DNA from: Ursus arctos
Taxonomy: Eukaryota; Chordata; Mammalia; Carnivora; Ursidae
Direction: 5' to 3'
DNA: 64,000 bases
Assembly: GCF_023065955.2 (NCBI RefSeq)
Contig: NW_026622875.1
Coordinates: 7,666,501 to 7,730,500, forward strand
The position numbers and the translations under genes were made by a program. A model generated the notes under the pieces. It ran no database searches, had not been told where the DNA came from, and was given only the letters and a program-made list of their open reading frames with translations. Shown in pieces: positions 44,594 through 56,141 of this stretch; position 1 is the stretch's first letter, and each line of letters opens with the position of its first letter.

Positions 44594-45099
44594 GAATGAC
44601 TAAATTTTTGACAAAAAATATTGGATTGAAATCAGAGGACTGACTAGAATTAGGCTAAAAGACTCTTTTATCTCTTAGAACCCCAGGACTGGTAGAGCTC
44701 AACATCAAAGCAAAATTTAATACTGTGAGCTGCCAAAATTGCACTGTTCATTGAATTTATAGTTTTCTTGGGTCTTTTATGTAAAAATTAAGTAACTGAT
44801 GAAGAAAAAGTGAAAGAGAACTTAGGAATAGGGATATACAGTAAGTTTCAGGAAACTTGGACTATGCTGAGCCCCCAGCTCTCACTAGAGTTTCATTGCT
44901 TTCCAGATTAAATAGCCCCTCCTTCATGGTCAGATGATATTATTATAACATGTTCACCTGAAGAAGGCAATTTGTAAAAGGATGCCAGTATTCATCATAC
45001 TCTTCTCCATCCATTTTCTCTATATACAAAATTAGTTTACATGCCAGAGTGTTGCTTGGCGCCAATCACGAAGTCAAACATAGGAGTAGAGGAACTTAG

Positions 45100-45101
<2 letters not shown>

Positions 45102-45138
<37 letters not shown>
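45102..45138. repeat. (CA)n microsatellite, about 18 units
   Basis: A pure AC run. It separates the sequence beside the younger L1 from the older L1 field to its right. Confidence 0.97.
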
Positions 45139-45141
<3 letters not shown>

Positions 45142-46600
45142 TCACTGCTGTATAGTTTATGGTGAATTGCATTTTCATTGAAAACACACCAGGGAGAGTG
45201 TATATGTTTGTAGAGTGAGTGTATGTTTGATATTAGTAGATAACAGTTTGCCAAAGAGATCTACCAATCTTAAATTCACACCAGGATTGTATGATAGTTT
45301 CACCTGTCTGACATCCTTACTGACACTTAGTATCATCAGTCCTTTTCATTTCACCCCTTCCAGTGGATATGTAGCAATCTCAGTGTGGTTTTAGTTTGAA
45401 TTTCTCTGATGACTAATGAGATTGAACATTATCTCATATGTTTATTGGCCATTTAGATATTCTCTCATGAAATATTTCATGTGAGGTACATGTCTAAATC
45501 TCTTGATCATTTTTTAAATTGATTATCTGCTTTTAAAATATTGATCTGTAGGAATCATTTACATAATCTGATATGAGTTCTTTGTGACATAAATATGCTG
45601 CAAATATCTTCTTCCACTTTGTGGCTTGCCTTTTTACTCACTTGATGCTGTCTTTTGATGAATGTTGCTTATCTTTCAACTTTGTTTATGAATTCTTTCC
45701 TTATATAAATACTTAAAATTTTTGGATACTCAAAACTAATATTTTTAGTCTATAGTTATGTATCTTGTGTAGAAAAGCCTTTACTGCCTCAAGATATAAA
45801 AGCTCTTCTTTCATACTTTTAATTCTTAAATAGAAATAATTAAGTAGTACCTTTCTCTCCATACTCCCTTTTGCACTTATAATACTCTGTATATAATCAA
45901 ATTCTTATGTATCCCCAGATCCATTTCAAGACTCTATTTCATTGAACTATGTTTATTTCTGCATCAATATAATACTCTTTGCATTACTATAGTTCCCCAA
46001 TATATTTTGATATCTGGTAGGCAAGTGCCGCCATATTGGTTTTTTCCCTAACATTCTTGATATTTTCTCCTTTATACTAATTTAGAAGCAGGTTGTCAAG
46101 TTCCGTAAAATATTACTATTGGGATTGCATTAAATGTATAGATTAATTTGAGGAAAGAATTGTAGTTTTAAAATATTGGGTCATTCTACTTGGGAACTAG
46201 GTATGCTTCTCCAATTAATTAAATATCCTTTTATGTCCTTTAATAAAGGTTGTCAGTTTTCTCCATATTGTACTTTAGTTTCTGGACATTTTATGCCAAG
46301 GTACTTTATGGCATACAACTATTTGCTATTATTAATGGTATCCTACCTTCCATTGTATCTTCGAAAGTATATTTAACCATTGTGTAGGAATTATTTCTAT
46401 ATGCTAATCTTGTGTCTGGCCACCTTAATTACCTCTCTTATGAATACTAATAACTTACAGTTGATATTCTTTGATTTATTATATGTTGTTTGAATTTGTT
46501 GTGGCATCAACTAATTTTCATATTTTTGATTATGTACGATATGTGAATATTTGACTTAATATTTTGAATTAAGAACAACTATTGCTGTCTGATCTGCCGG
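45139..46600 (-). mobile_element. Old L1 ORF2 region, 1.45 kb, minus strand
   Basis: Antisense ORF2 words in order: CAGTTTGCCAAAGAGATCTA, GTGTGGTTTTAGTTTGAATT, TTATTGGCCATTTAGATATT, then GGGATTGCATTAAATGTATA, TTGAGGAAAGAATTGTAG, TATCCTTTTATGTCCTTTAA and GCCAAGGTACTTTATGG. Heavily diverged, much older than the L1 at 43,366. No reading frame survives. Confidence 0.75.
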
Positions 46601-46894
46601 TTTGCCAAAGAGCAGTGCTGCATTTGTAGTAGGTGCTGAATACAGACCTCGTGAATTCTTGACTGGATGCGATGCACCTTCACGCATCACCAATTATTTG
46701 CAGCCCACATTTGGGGACTGCCAGATAAGAGAGAACCCTGGAAGATACACAATTTGTACCTATTTTGCAAAAATACTTTGTTCTGGAAAAAATTTTTTTG
46801 CATTCTTTATTGCTGTTCTTCCTTTCCTGTATTGGCGAGGGTGACTGCGGTTACCTGTATTTGCTATAGATCCCTAAACGCCCACTTAGTCGTT
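46601..46894. other. Unassigned sequence
   Basis: No repeat was recognised. Two overlapping plus frames of 80-89 codons without domains are taken as chance. Confidence 0.35.
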
Positions 46895-47020
46895 CAGCTA
46901 GTGTGTATGAAACTTACATTGTGTGTCAGGCACTGAGGATATCGAATGAAATAACACTCCACCCCTTTCTTCAAGGAGCTTATTGTCTAGTTAGGATGTC
47001 CCACAAATAATGAATGATTA
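46895..47020 (-). mobile_element. L2 3' fragment (antisense on + strand)
   Basis: TGTGTGTCAGGCACTGAGGA, TTCTTCAAGGAGCTTATTGT and CTAGTTAGGA are the complement of the L2 tail block. Confidence 0.65.
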
Positions 47021-47184
47021 TAATTCAGAGTTCCTCGGTGTGAACCAGGATTAAATAGATGATTATACCAGTAATGAGAAATTCAAATCAGGGCTTGAAT
47101 TTTAGAAATAATGCTATTGAGAGTCTGAAATATATCCGGAAAATGTGTGATATTCCTTATTGTTTAAGACTTGTGAATATTGGT

Positions 47185-47370
47185 TGGATCACAGAATTTT
47201 AAATTGGAAAGGATTATTAGATATCACCTAGTTCATTCTACAGATAAAGAAAAAGAGGCCCAGAGAGGCCATGTGCCTTTGCCAAGTCAGTAATCTCTAT
47301 AAATGCTGCAACGTGAGATTTCAGCCCTCCAGATTCTTCATCTAGGACGTCTTTCATTATAACACGTATG
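47185..47370 (-). mobile_element. MIR3-like SINE, antisense
   Basis: TCACAGAATTTTAAATTGGA, ATCACCTAGTTCATTCTACA, AAAAAGAGGCCCAGAGAGGC and TTGCCAAGTCAGTAATC follow a mammal-wide SINE of MIR3 type. Family call is approximate. Confidence 0.55.
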
Positions 47371-47487
47371 ATTTACTCTTCCTCAAGTGATACTCAATCC
47401 AGTGATATATATATTTTTTGGATCAGTAATTTTTTTTGGTCTTGGTTTTAAGACATCATAAAATGTTATTGTTGGGTTTTCAAGAAT

Positions 47488-47542
47488 TATCTATCGATCT
47501 ATCGATCTTTCTATCTATCATCTATTTATCTATCTATCTTCT
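47488..47542. repeat. Interrupted (ATCT)n tetranucleotide repeat
   Basis: ATCTATCGATCTATCGATCT gives way to TTCTATCTATCATCTATTT and a purer ATCTATCTATCT end. The CGATCT variants are interruptions. Confidence 0.9.
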
Positions 47543-47654
47543 AGGAAGGAGGCTGTTATGAAATAAAATTAGAGTGAAAAGTTAATCTTTGATGAACACA
47601 AACTGAACCATACCTGACATATACGCCAAATAGTTGTAGTTGATGACATGAGTC

Positions 47655-47908
47655 CTATAAGTGTTAAAAGTTTTGGCTTTGGATTTCATTGGTTCTGGGC
47701 TTTCAACTCAGCTATTCCATTTACAGATCCTGTGACTTTGGGCAAGTCTTTTATCCTGTCTAAGCTTTGGTCCTTCTTCATTGATAAAGTGGGATAATCA
47801 TATCTAGATTATAGGATTATTGTGAAGATAAGTGAGATAATATGTGTAAACGAATTAGCACAGAACCTGGAATACAGTAAATCCCTATAATTGATGGCTA
47901 CTAATTTA
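47655..47908 (+). mobile_element. MIR SINE, sense, near full length
   Basis: TGTGACTTTGGGCAAGTCTT, AAAGTGGGATAATCATATCT, GGATTATTGTGAAGATAAGT, AATTAGCACAGAACCTGG and AATACAGTAAATCCCTATAA in MIR order. Confidence 0.88.
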
Positions 47909-48239
47909 TTAGATACAGACCATTGCCATTGGCTTACACTAGTCCCATTTATGATATAAATTGCCTATCTCTTTAGATGTTTTTGTGTGTCTGCACTTCT
48001 CAAAGGCAGTGAAGTCACCTGTTAGTATCACCATATCCTATTACGGTGTGACTGGAGTAGTTCTCTTTTTCATCTGTTTCTTACTTCATTATATAGAAAT
48101 ATGACACTAAAAGTTTACAGTGCTCAGGAATATATAGGACAATCATTAAAGCATCTAGGCATATTTAAAAGACTTAAAACTGGTGGCTATTTTACTTTAA
48201 AGCTGATGCCTAATATTATTTCTTTGCTATGAATAGTCT
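47909..48239. other. Unassigned sequence
   Basis: AT-rich and nothing recognised. Confidence 0.4.
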
Positions 48240-49150
48240 AACTACTCAACAAAGTGGTTATTGAAACATGTGAGCAATGGATGGTCCCTGACTTTAAGGA
48301 TATAAAGGGCAGTAAAGATAAAGGTTATAACCATGTGAAAGGGGCAACACATTCTGAACTCTATGGAAGTATGGCAAAGCACATTATTATAATAGAAATA
48401 AAAAGGGCTATGAGTATAAAGGAGGGGAGAACTTTTGGACTGGCAAAGCCTGATCTGGGAAAGGCTCTTGGGTGAGGATAGATGAAAGCTAGTTATTGGA
48501 CAGGGAAGACTTGGGGGTAGAATGGAGGGAAGGCAGAGGTGGGGGGGGGGCAAATTGTGTTTAGGGGACCTTAGTTGATCAGTTGGCCTAGAAGACACAG
48601 TTCATGAAAATGTAAGTTAAAACCAGATTATAGAGAATTTTTAACCACTGTAAGTATACAAGATTAAGGACTTTAAACTTTGTTCTTTTGACAGTGAGAA
48701 GCCAGTGAATGTTTCAAGTAGGGGAGTTAAATCAGCAAGATAGTATTTCAAAAAGGTTCGTCTGTTGGCCAAATATAGCTGGAATCAGGGGAAAAGCTAG
48801 AGAGAAACAGATCATTTAAACTGTTAGAGGCAAACTATGAGGTGGTGGAGGGCTGAGTGGTGGAAATGAAAAGAATGGGGGGAATGCTAATCACCAAAAA
48901 ATTGGTCACTGCCTGGAAATGTGACAAAGTGGTTTCAAGTTCAGTAAGAGTTACAGAAATGGGGAAGTCAGCAACAGGGACTGAATTTTAGTTGAATTTT
49001 CATCAAACTGAGTTTGAAATGGTGGAGAGATATCCAAATGGGATAGTCTAATAACTACTCAAGATCAAGGCTAAAAATGCAGATTAGTACCAAACCATAG
49101 CTGATAGGGAAGTGAGTGGTCAGTGAGATGAACCCTTAGAAATTCAGAAG
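48240..49150 (-). mobile_element. L2 LINE, about 0.9 kb (antisense on + strand)
   Basis: GACAGTGAGAAGCCAGTGAA, TTTCAAGTAGGGGAGTTAAA, TAGTATTTCAAAAAGGTTCG and a CTAGAGAGAAACAG block follow the antisense L2 ORF2 3' order. The right part (48,950-49,150) continues with a CATCAAACTGAGTTTGAAAT word, the 'acatgttaagtttgaga' site. Includes a poly-G at 48,540-48,550. Confidence 0.7.
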
Positions 49151-52100
49151 GGGGAAGAAGGAATGATGCAGGAAGATAGCTTGAGGGAGGAGACAACTGG
49201 GTCAAGGGTTTCTTTTCTTTCTCTTTTTCCAAAAGATGGGGAAGCTTTGTGGAATTTTGAAGTTAGAGATGATGCAGAAGAACAGGAGCTGTGTACGAAT
49301 GAAGTATAGAGAGAGGGTCTTAATGTGAATTATGAAATCAAGAGAAGGATGAAATGGGACCCATGAAGTGATGACTGTTTTCCTTGCAATGTCCGGAGTA
49401 CTTCCTTTCAGGCTTTGCATGACATTTATAAGACCCCTTTCTCAGGATACCTAAGTTTGGCTGAAACAGGAAGAATCTTGTATATATTTTCTAACTTTTC
49501 CTTGGGTAAGACTATCCAAATCTAACAGCAGCAAACTGGTGCTGTTCTTTTTGCAAAAACAATAAAATCCCAAATTTGAGTTCTGTGTGGTATCGTTCTC
49601 ATAGGTGAGATATTTGCTTCTTAGGTTATGCAGGCAAAATAAAGAAAAATACAAGCATTTCCTGACAGAAAATTAGGAAAATGAACTTGTCAACTGCTGA
49701 AGTATTGTTAGAGAGCTAAGGTTTGAATTTGAAGTGTTTGATGTCACCATTAATTTATCATTGTCAAAGTATGACTTCCTGCTTTTGACCCCACACCAAA
49801 AAGGCGTAAAAGAGTTTGTGAAGAAAAGCTTCTTGGAAGTTAAATGGCTCATCCCAAACAGCATTTTAATGATTTAAGTAAAAATGAATCAGAAACATGT
49901 GGATTTAATTTCCCTTAAAATTCACATGGGTTTGAGACTTAAAGGAAAATAGTACTTGGCACAATGTGTTTAGGATTTGGTTAAACTCAAAACATTTGAA
50001 AAACTTTGGAACACTGGATGACTTCGAAATACATCTGGGTTTGCCCAACCATGTGGGCATGGTTACAAAACCCTCGTCCTTCGTGGCACTATTCAAACAC
50101 TCTATCAACATGCTTCAGCTTTCAAAAGGTTTAATTAGGGTAAAATCAACAAATTTTATTGCCTACTATGTGCAATCAATAAACTAGAGAGCCACAGTTT
50201 TCCCCATTTCACAGTGAGGAAGTCTTTGCTGGAGTGTGGTCAAGAGAAATCCCCACACAGACGAAGGCAGAGTGAGCCACTGGCATGGTCCTTTGGGAAT
50301 CAGAATTCAATTCCATCAGCCATTCCTATTCACATCTGCTGCTATTGTAGAATTCCATTAATTTCAGGAGGATGAAAAAGAGAAAAGTTATGTTATATGG
50401 TACTGAGTTGGTAATCAAACATTGCTTTGGGTTTTTAAACCATTACTTAAAAAGGTCATTTTGGCAGGTGTTGAAAATACATGTTTAAAATGTTACATTG
50501 GGGATATTAATTAAAATATGTAAAGAAGACCATGAAAATGAGGAAAAACCAGGGGTTGGCAAAATAACCTCTTTGCAGTTGCAACCCCAACAAATCCACA
50601 TGGCAAACGCAATTGTTAGCAACTCAGTGGCAAGGGGGTTGTAATGAAACCCGCAGAGGTTCTGCCTGAAAGGTACTCATATCATTTATAGCCAATTATA
50701 TTAATCCCAAAGCTGAGTGACACCTAGGGAGATAATTGAATTTCTTAGATTTCTCTCTCTACACTCACTGCCATGATCAGAAAAACACAGTTTTGAATGC
50801 TCCTTTCTCTGATGGTAAGACCATGCTGTCCATGTAATTGGATAAGTCTCCAGGGAAAACTGGCTTCTCCATGGCATTTTATAAAAAGCTTTATGGAAAG
50901 TTGGCCTCAATTTTTTGGGTAACTTTTTCAAGAGACAAAAAGGATGCAAGTTGAAATCATCTCTTCTCATTTTTACCCAAGGAAGTTCATGAACCTTAGC
51001 CATACAAAAAGCACTGCTTAAGGAAGTTGTGTCATAAGGTCTAGGCTACATGAACAAAATAGTCTTTAGAAAAGGACAGTGTTAGTTGTTTGAATAAACA
51101 GTAAAATACAACTCAAAGAGAAGTCCCTCCCTCCCCCTTCCCCTAAAGTCCTAAATGATCCTAAATGATCGTAGTTGGTAAACAAAGCTTAGAAGAGGCT
51201 GTCATGTACAATGCCCCAAGTAATTTTGATCAACTTAGATAACCAGTCCACAGGCTATAAAAAGACAAAAATGACATGTTGGCATGTGTGAGATACTAGG
51301 AAATATCTGTCTTCGTTCATAGAAAAGCTTACATAGCCCTTCTAATCTCCTTTCATATTTGTGCTCCTTGATGACCATCTGACATTCTTGGCAAACTTAG
51401 GAGGAAATCAACTGTAGATATAATATCCATCACTGTAATTCAGCAAATTTGAGATCCTGAGATCTGAGACTATTGGAGGAAGCAAAGCAGTATGTCTTTC
51501 ATTAAAGGAGGCAGAGAGGTTAATGGAGACTTCTGCGTTACTCAGAGCCAGGTCTCTTACGGTCCCATAGCTGAAGCTATATTATTCTCATCTGCCCTGC
51601 TGAGGAGAGATGAAAATATCCCTCAGAGACTTGGGTAAACAGAAGGGTGTTAAGAAAGGAAGACCTTCCGTGGTGTTGCTAAAATCCTCATGGAATCTCT
51701 TTGCTTATTTCCCTGTGGCTGCTGCTGTGCAATTGTGGAGGGAGGTACCACTGGTCCTTTCTTCATGGAGGACCAAAGGACCGGCTGATGAATACATCAC
51801 AGGCAATATGCCTACACAACAGTCAAGGGGAAACAGTTCATTTCTTCAATTAATTACATAATGAAGTGAGTTGTTCCTTGCATTGATTAGGCCCATGCAA
51901 AGCTTTTCTTTTTCTTTTCTTTTTTTTTTTTTTTTTTTGATGGGTAGAATAAATAGAAGGTATATATAGGTAGGTATATGTATATACGTATGTATTCTTT
52001 TGGTATGAATTAAAACCTCCTTTCTCCCTCCTCTCTTATTTCCACATAAATTAATTCTACAATTTAATAAAATAACAGGTGGTTCCACTTCAGGCTGAAC

Positions 52101-53083
52101 AGATGTTAGACTGAATGAATGGAGACCCCTCTTGTGTTCAATATATCCCTGAGCTCTTTCTTTCTTTATCTCTTCACGTCTCCCTTTTCTCCCCACCCCC
52201 CTGCCCCTGATTTCTGCCAGATTTATGAGCAGCTACAGTAAGAGCTGTTTTGTTTGAGCAATATGAATATTGATGACTGACACGTGCTGATTTTAGATGT
52301 ATTAGTGACATTCATAATCCTGAGTATGTAGACATTTTTCACCAGATAATGAGGTACCAGATTGCCGTACCAGGAAATTCCCTTCTCTTGGTTCCTATAA
52401 GTACATAATTTCTATTACTTTACAGATGGAACTTGAAATTGGAAGCTTATTCCAGAAGAAGTTAAGGGAAAATATAAAATTAGGTCTGCAATTCGGAAAA
52501 TCCCTATGTTGCTCAGAAGTCTCATGTATTACCTTAGTGACATTTTTGACTCCCCTCTTGGTTATTTCTGAGAAATAACCCCCCAGTTTAAAAACAAGAG
52601 CTTTCTGTGTTTTCTCTCTCACCAAGTCTAACATAGAATCGATTCCATGTTCTTTCTCAGTTTCACAGACTGTGTAAACAATGGGACACAAGAAGTGAAT
52701 CAAGACAGTTGTTTCTTCCAATGAATCCTCTTACAGTTGTTCACCCAGGAAATGCCCTTCTGACCATATTCAAAAGAGTGGCCTTCAGGTGAAAACTATT
52801 TTTCGTTTTTCATATTAAAATCATATATTTATGCTTCTGACATTATTTCAGATGATATTTAATTAAGACATTTTTTGGATCCTAATTCTGACTTCTTCCT
52901 AAAAACATACCTGAAGCTTATGGCATGTTCCTGGCTCTCCCAAAGCTTTGATTAAAGTCATTTTCTCCCCTTGGGACAAGCCAGATATGGCTGAGATATT
53001 GCTGATGAGAGGAAGAAGTCACGCTCAGCCATAGATAATCGGGATTGGGATGAGATTGATGCTATCCATCCCATTCTTGGCTA
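49151..53083. other. Long unassigned stretch
   Basis: Mostly AT-rich without named repeats. A short MIR/L2-like TTTTATTGCCTACTATGTGC lies near 50,154. CCTAAATGAT is duplicated in tandem near 51,152-51,172. A 36-nt pyrimidine run lies at 51,903-51,938. A minus frame of 100 codons (50,701-51,003, ATG start) has no domain. 52,230-52,390 is repeat-free and could be conserved. Confidence 0.35.
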
Positions 53084-53191
53084 TTCCCCTTTTTCCCTCT
53101 CTTCCTTCTTTCCTTCCTTCCTTCTTTCCTTTCTCTTTCTTTCTTTCTTTCTTTCTTTCTCTCTTTCTCTCTTTCTCTCTTTCTTTCTTTC
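53084..53191. repeat. 108-nt uninterrupted pyrimidine tract, (TTTC)n-rich
   Basis: Every base from 53084 to 53191 is C or T, mainly CTTT, CTTCC and CTCTTT units. Both strands show an open frame of serine/phenylalanine or lysine/glutamate/arginine repeats, which is a by-product. A long homopyrimidine mirror repeat of this kind can form intramolecular triplex. Confidence 0.95.
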
Positions 53192-53897
53192 AAGGCTTAC
53201 CCTGCAATAAGAAAGGAAAGTATAAAGCAAAACCACAGGACATGTGCTTTCTCTTAGTGTTGGGATAGTTTCTTCAGTCATCTTGGATTTTTCTTGAAAA
53301 AGCACCTAAGTATATAAATTCCATTTCTATCACTGATTATAAGTAGCATCTCTGGAAAACTACTGACATTATCTACATACACAAATCAGTTTCTTCTACT
53401 ATCAAATGGAGTTATCAGGATCTGTGGGGATGCAGAGGGTTCTGAGAATACAGGGTTAGTGTGTGAACCAATTGTGGGCATAAAGGTCCACAGTTCCTCT
53501 ACTGTCTCTGATCTTATTCTGCCTCTTTGATTCCATTGCTATCAGCAGCTTCTTTTATCATCCACATTCTGATTTCTGTTGTTTTTGACTTTGACTTTAC
53601 CTATTAGGCTTATAATATACCTGACGTTGAATTGACAACATGATTGTCGTCTCTTAGATTCCTTACGTGACTTCCTGTTTGCTGCTTCAATTACTCCCTA
53701 AATCTTGACCTCAGAGTTCTTGACTCCAGGCTGATAACCTGACTTTGGATCTGGAAATTCTTCCTAACAACCTCAGGATCAAGCTGCTGAAGCCTGCGTC
53801 TGGTAGGGGCTGCTGTCCTCTAAACCTCTTTTTCTCAGATAATGTGAAATAAAATGTTGCTAAGGACACTATCAAATATTTCTAATATTCTAGACTT
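53192..53897. other. Unassigned sequence
   Basis: No repeat or gene was recognised. Confidence 0.4.
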
Positions 53898-53909
53898 TGT
53901 GATAGGAAT

Positions 53910-54099
53910 TTTTTTTCAAGATTTTATTTCTTTACTTGTCAGACAGAGAGAAAAAGCACAAGCCAAGGAAGAGGAAGAAGTAGAAGAAGTAGGCTCCCCG
54001 CTCAGTAGGGAGCCCAACACGGGACTCAGTCCCAGGACCCTGGGATCATGACCTGAGCTGAAGGCAGATGCTTAACTGACTGAGCCACCCAGATGCCCC
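53910..54099 (-). mobile_element. Carnivore SINE (SINEC type), antisense
   Basis: T-run, AAGATTTTATTTCTTTACTT, CAGACAGAGAGAAAAAGCAC, GAGCCCAACACGGGACTCAG, GGGATCATGACCTGAGC, and the complement of the head ending GACTGAGCCACCCAGATGCC. A perfect 12-bp target duplication TGTGATAGGAAT lies at 53898-53909 and 54100-54111. The body has an unusual GGAAGAGGAAGAAGTAGAAG expansion. Confidence 0.95.
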
Positions 54100-54164
54100 T
54101 GTGATAGGAATATTATATATGTAATTTCTACTCTCCTGTGATGTCTCTAACCTAATGAGGCAAT

Positions 54165-54440
54165 ATAAAGCAATGGTAAGAGTGTTAACTCTGGCGTTCG
54201 ATCTTTGGATTTGAATTCTGGTTCATACTTATTAACTGTGTGACACATTGGGCAAATTACATGAACTCCCTGTGCTTCGGGTTTTTATTTTCTTAATCTG
54301 TAAAATGAGGATAATAATAGTGCCCATTATATAGAGTTTTTGTGATGATTATAAGATTTAAAACTAGGAATGTGCCTATGATAGTTCCTGGCACAGAGAA
54401 AAGCTTAATAAAAATGTAGCCATTATTACTATTTTAGTTC
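54165..54440 (+). mobile_element. MIR SINE, sense, near full length
   Basis: AGCAATGGTAAGAGTGTTAA, TTTGAATTCTGGTTCATACT, TGTGTGACACATTGGGCAAA, TAAAATGAGGATAATAATAG and ATAGTTCCTGGCACAGAGAA cover the tRNA-like head, core and L2-like tail. One of the best preserved MIRs here. Confidence 0.92.
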
Positions 54441-54924
54441 AGCCTGCTTTGAAAGTATAAGTACATTAAAATATTCTTTATTTGTTAAAGTGACTTTGTC
54501 CAGATTTGTTTTCAATTACTTATTTAATTAAAGACATTATAGATTCCATTCTCTTTGGAATAGTTATGTATAATTATTTTGGTTTTTGTTTGCAATGAAA
54601 AGTGAAGCCATGGAAATATCTGGATGCTGCTGCTATTATACATGGACTTTCTATTTCCAGTAGAATTTCTTTGGCCAAACAAAAATAGTTTTTGTTCTAG
54701 TGAGAAAAAATTAGAAAATAGAAGCAAACTCAGTAAAGCCCATAGTACCAAAACCTATAGCAAATTCAGTCCTCTGGAAGGAGGTAATCAGGCAAGACCC
54801 AAGAACCCATTCAGTGTTTTCAAGTATCTTGCTTCTGTTCTACTGTCATTTCTACTTCTAAAGTATCAGAATTTGATCTTGACTAAATATCACCTAAATT
54901 GGTGGGTTATGAAATCTATACAAA
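54441..54924. other. Unassigned sequence
   Basis: AT-rich with no recognised repeat. A 108-codon plus frame at 54,624-54,950 has no domain. Confidence 0.35.
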
Positions 54925-55720
54925 TAATTCATTTGTCAAATGTTTATTAAGCACCTACTGTATCCTAGGCAATGCCCAGCTCTGGGGGTTCAGCCATAAA
55001 CTAGATAGGTGAGGTCAGCCTCTTCTTGTCGCTTACATTCTAAAGAGGGAAAATGGGGCAGGGAAGAATGGAAAAGATGGGGCTGTGACAGAGAGTGATG
55101 GGGTAGGGTGGTTGGGCATTCCTTTAGTTAGGGCCATGGAGGAGATGATAACAAGGAACCAGCCACGTGAAGATTTGGGGTCCACGGGGTCCAAGCAGAG
55201 AATACACCACATTCAAGCTAATGCCCTGCAGTGGGAATGAGCATGGTCTATTGGAGGAAACAAAAGATGCCAGTGTGGCTGGAGGGACATGAGAGGTGGG
55301 CCATGAGCTCAGATTTGTAAATAAAATAGGAAGTCACCGGAGGATTTTAAGCAGAAGAGTCATATCCAATGTTTACTTTCCACCAAGTTCACTTAGCTGA
55401 GAGGAGAATGGCTGGAAGTGGGGCAAGTGGGTGACCAAGATGATCACAGACAGGACTCTGTGGCAGTGGTCCCAGCTGAGGCACCAGGGGCTGGGACCAG
55501 AGCTGGTGCAGGAGAGACATGAGGAGCAGAGACTCAGAATATATGTTGGAGATAAAACTTGGCAATGGACTACGATTTGGGAAATGAGGGAAAAAGACCC
55601 AGAAATAATTCCTCAGTGTTTGGCTTCCTTGGCTGGGTGGATGACGGTGCCTTTCCTTAGATGGAGGAAGACTAAGGAGGAGCAAGTTTGGGGTAAAATC
55701 AAATGCTTTGTTTTGATCTA
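54925..55720 (-). mobile_element. L2 LINE, 0.8 kb (antisense on + strand)
   Basis: TTCATTTGTCAAATGTTTAT, TAAGCACCTACTGTATCCTA, TTGTCGCTTACATTCTAAAG, CCAGTGTGGCTGGAGGGACA, GATTTTAAGCAGAAGAGTCA and CAGACAGGACTCTGTGGCAG run from the tail back into ORF2. Confidence 0.8.
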
Positions 55721-55947
55721 GTTATTTTTGGAATGCTGTGGGCCAAACATACCAGCGAGTAAAAACAATACTTTTGCCAAATCTTTCTGCAGTAGAGTAT
55801 ACGAATAACCAAATAACTTCAGGGTAAAAAACTCCATCGTAAGACATAATATAGACTTGTTAAATAATTTTTTTGTGGATATAAGGAGATCTTAAAATCA
55901 AAGCAAACTACCATGTTACCACCAGTAGTTCTTTTAAAGACAATATG

Positions 55948-56130
55948 TCTTTTTTTTTTTTTTTAAGATTTTATTTGTCAGACAAAGAGAGCGCAAGCAG
56001 GGGGAGCGGCAGGCAGAGGGAGAAGCAGGCTCCCTGCTGAGCAGGGAGCCCAATTCGGGGCTGGATCCCATGACCCCGGGATCATGACCTGAGTCAAAGG
56101 CAGACACTGACCGAGCCACCCAGGTGTCCC
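55948..56130 (-). mobile_element. Carnivore SINE (SINEC type), antisense
   Basis: T-run, AAGATTTTATTTGTCAGACA, GAGAAGCAGGCTCCCTGC, CCCGGGATCATGACCTGAG, and GACCGAGCCACCCAGGTGTC. Flanks AAGACAATATG (55937-55947) and AAGACAATACG (56131-56141) are a target duplication with one CpG-type change. It carries GCAAGCAGGGGGAGCGGCAG at 55993-56012, similar to a CTCF core. Confidence 0.95.
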
Positions 56131-56141
56131 AAGACAATACG

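Noticed and set aside
50701..51003. 100-codon minus-strand ATG frame
   Set aside because: No domain, no supporting promoter or splice context, and lengths like this are expected by chance in 64 kb read in six frames.
51903..51938. Poly-T run as a SINE tail
   Set aside because: No SINEC body follows. It is just a pyrimidine run.
53050..53305. Serine/phenylalanine-rich and Lys/Glu/Arg-rich frames on opposite strands
   Set aside because: They are the translation of the (TTTC)n pyrimidine tract.
6346..56130. tRNA genes suggested by A- and B-box sequences
   Set aside because: The boxes belong to tRNA-derived SINEs. No cloverleaf with acceptor stem could be formed from any copy.
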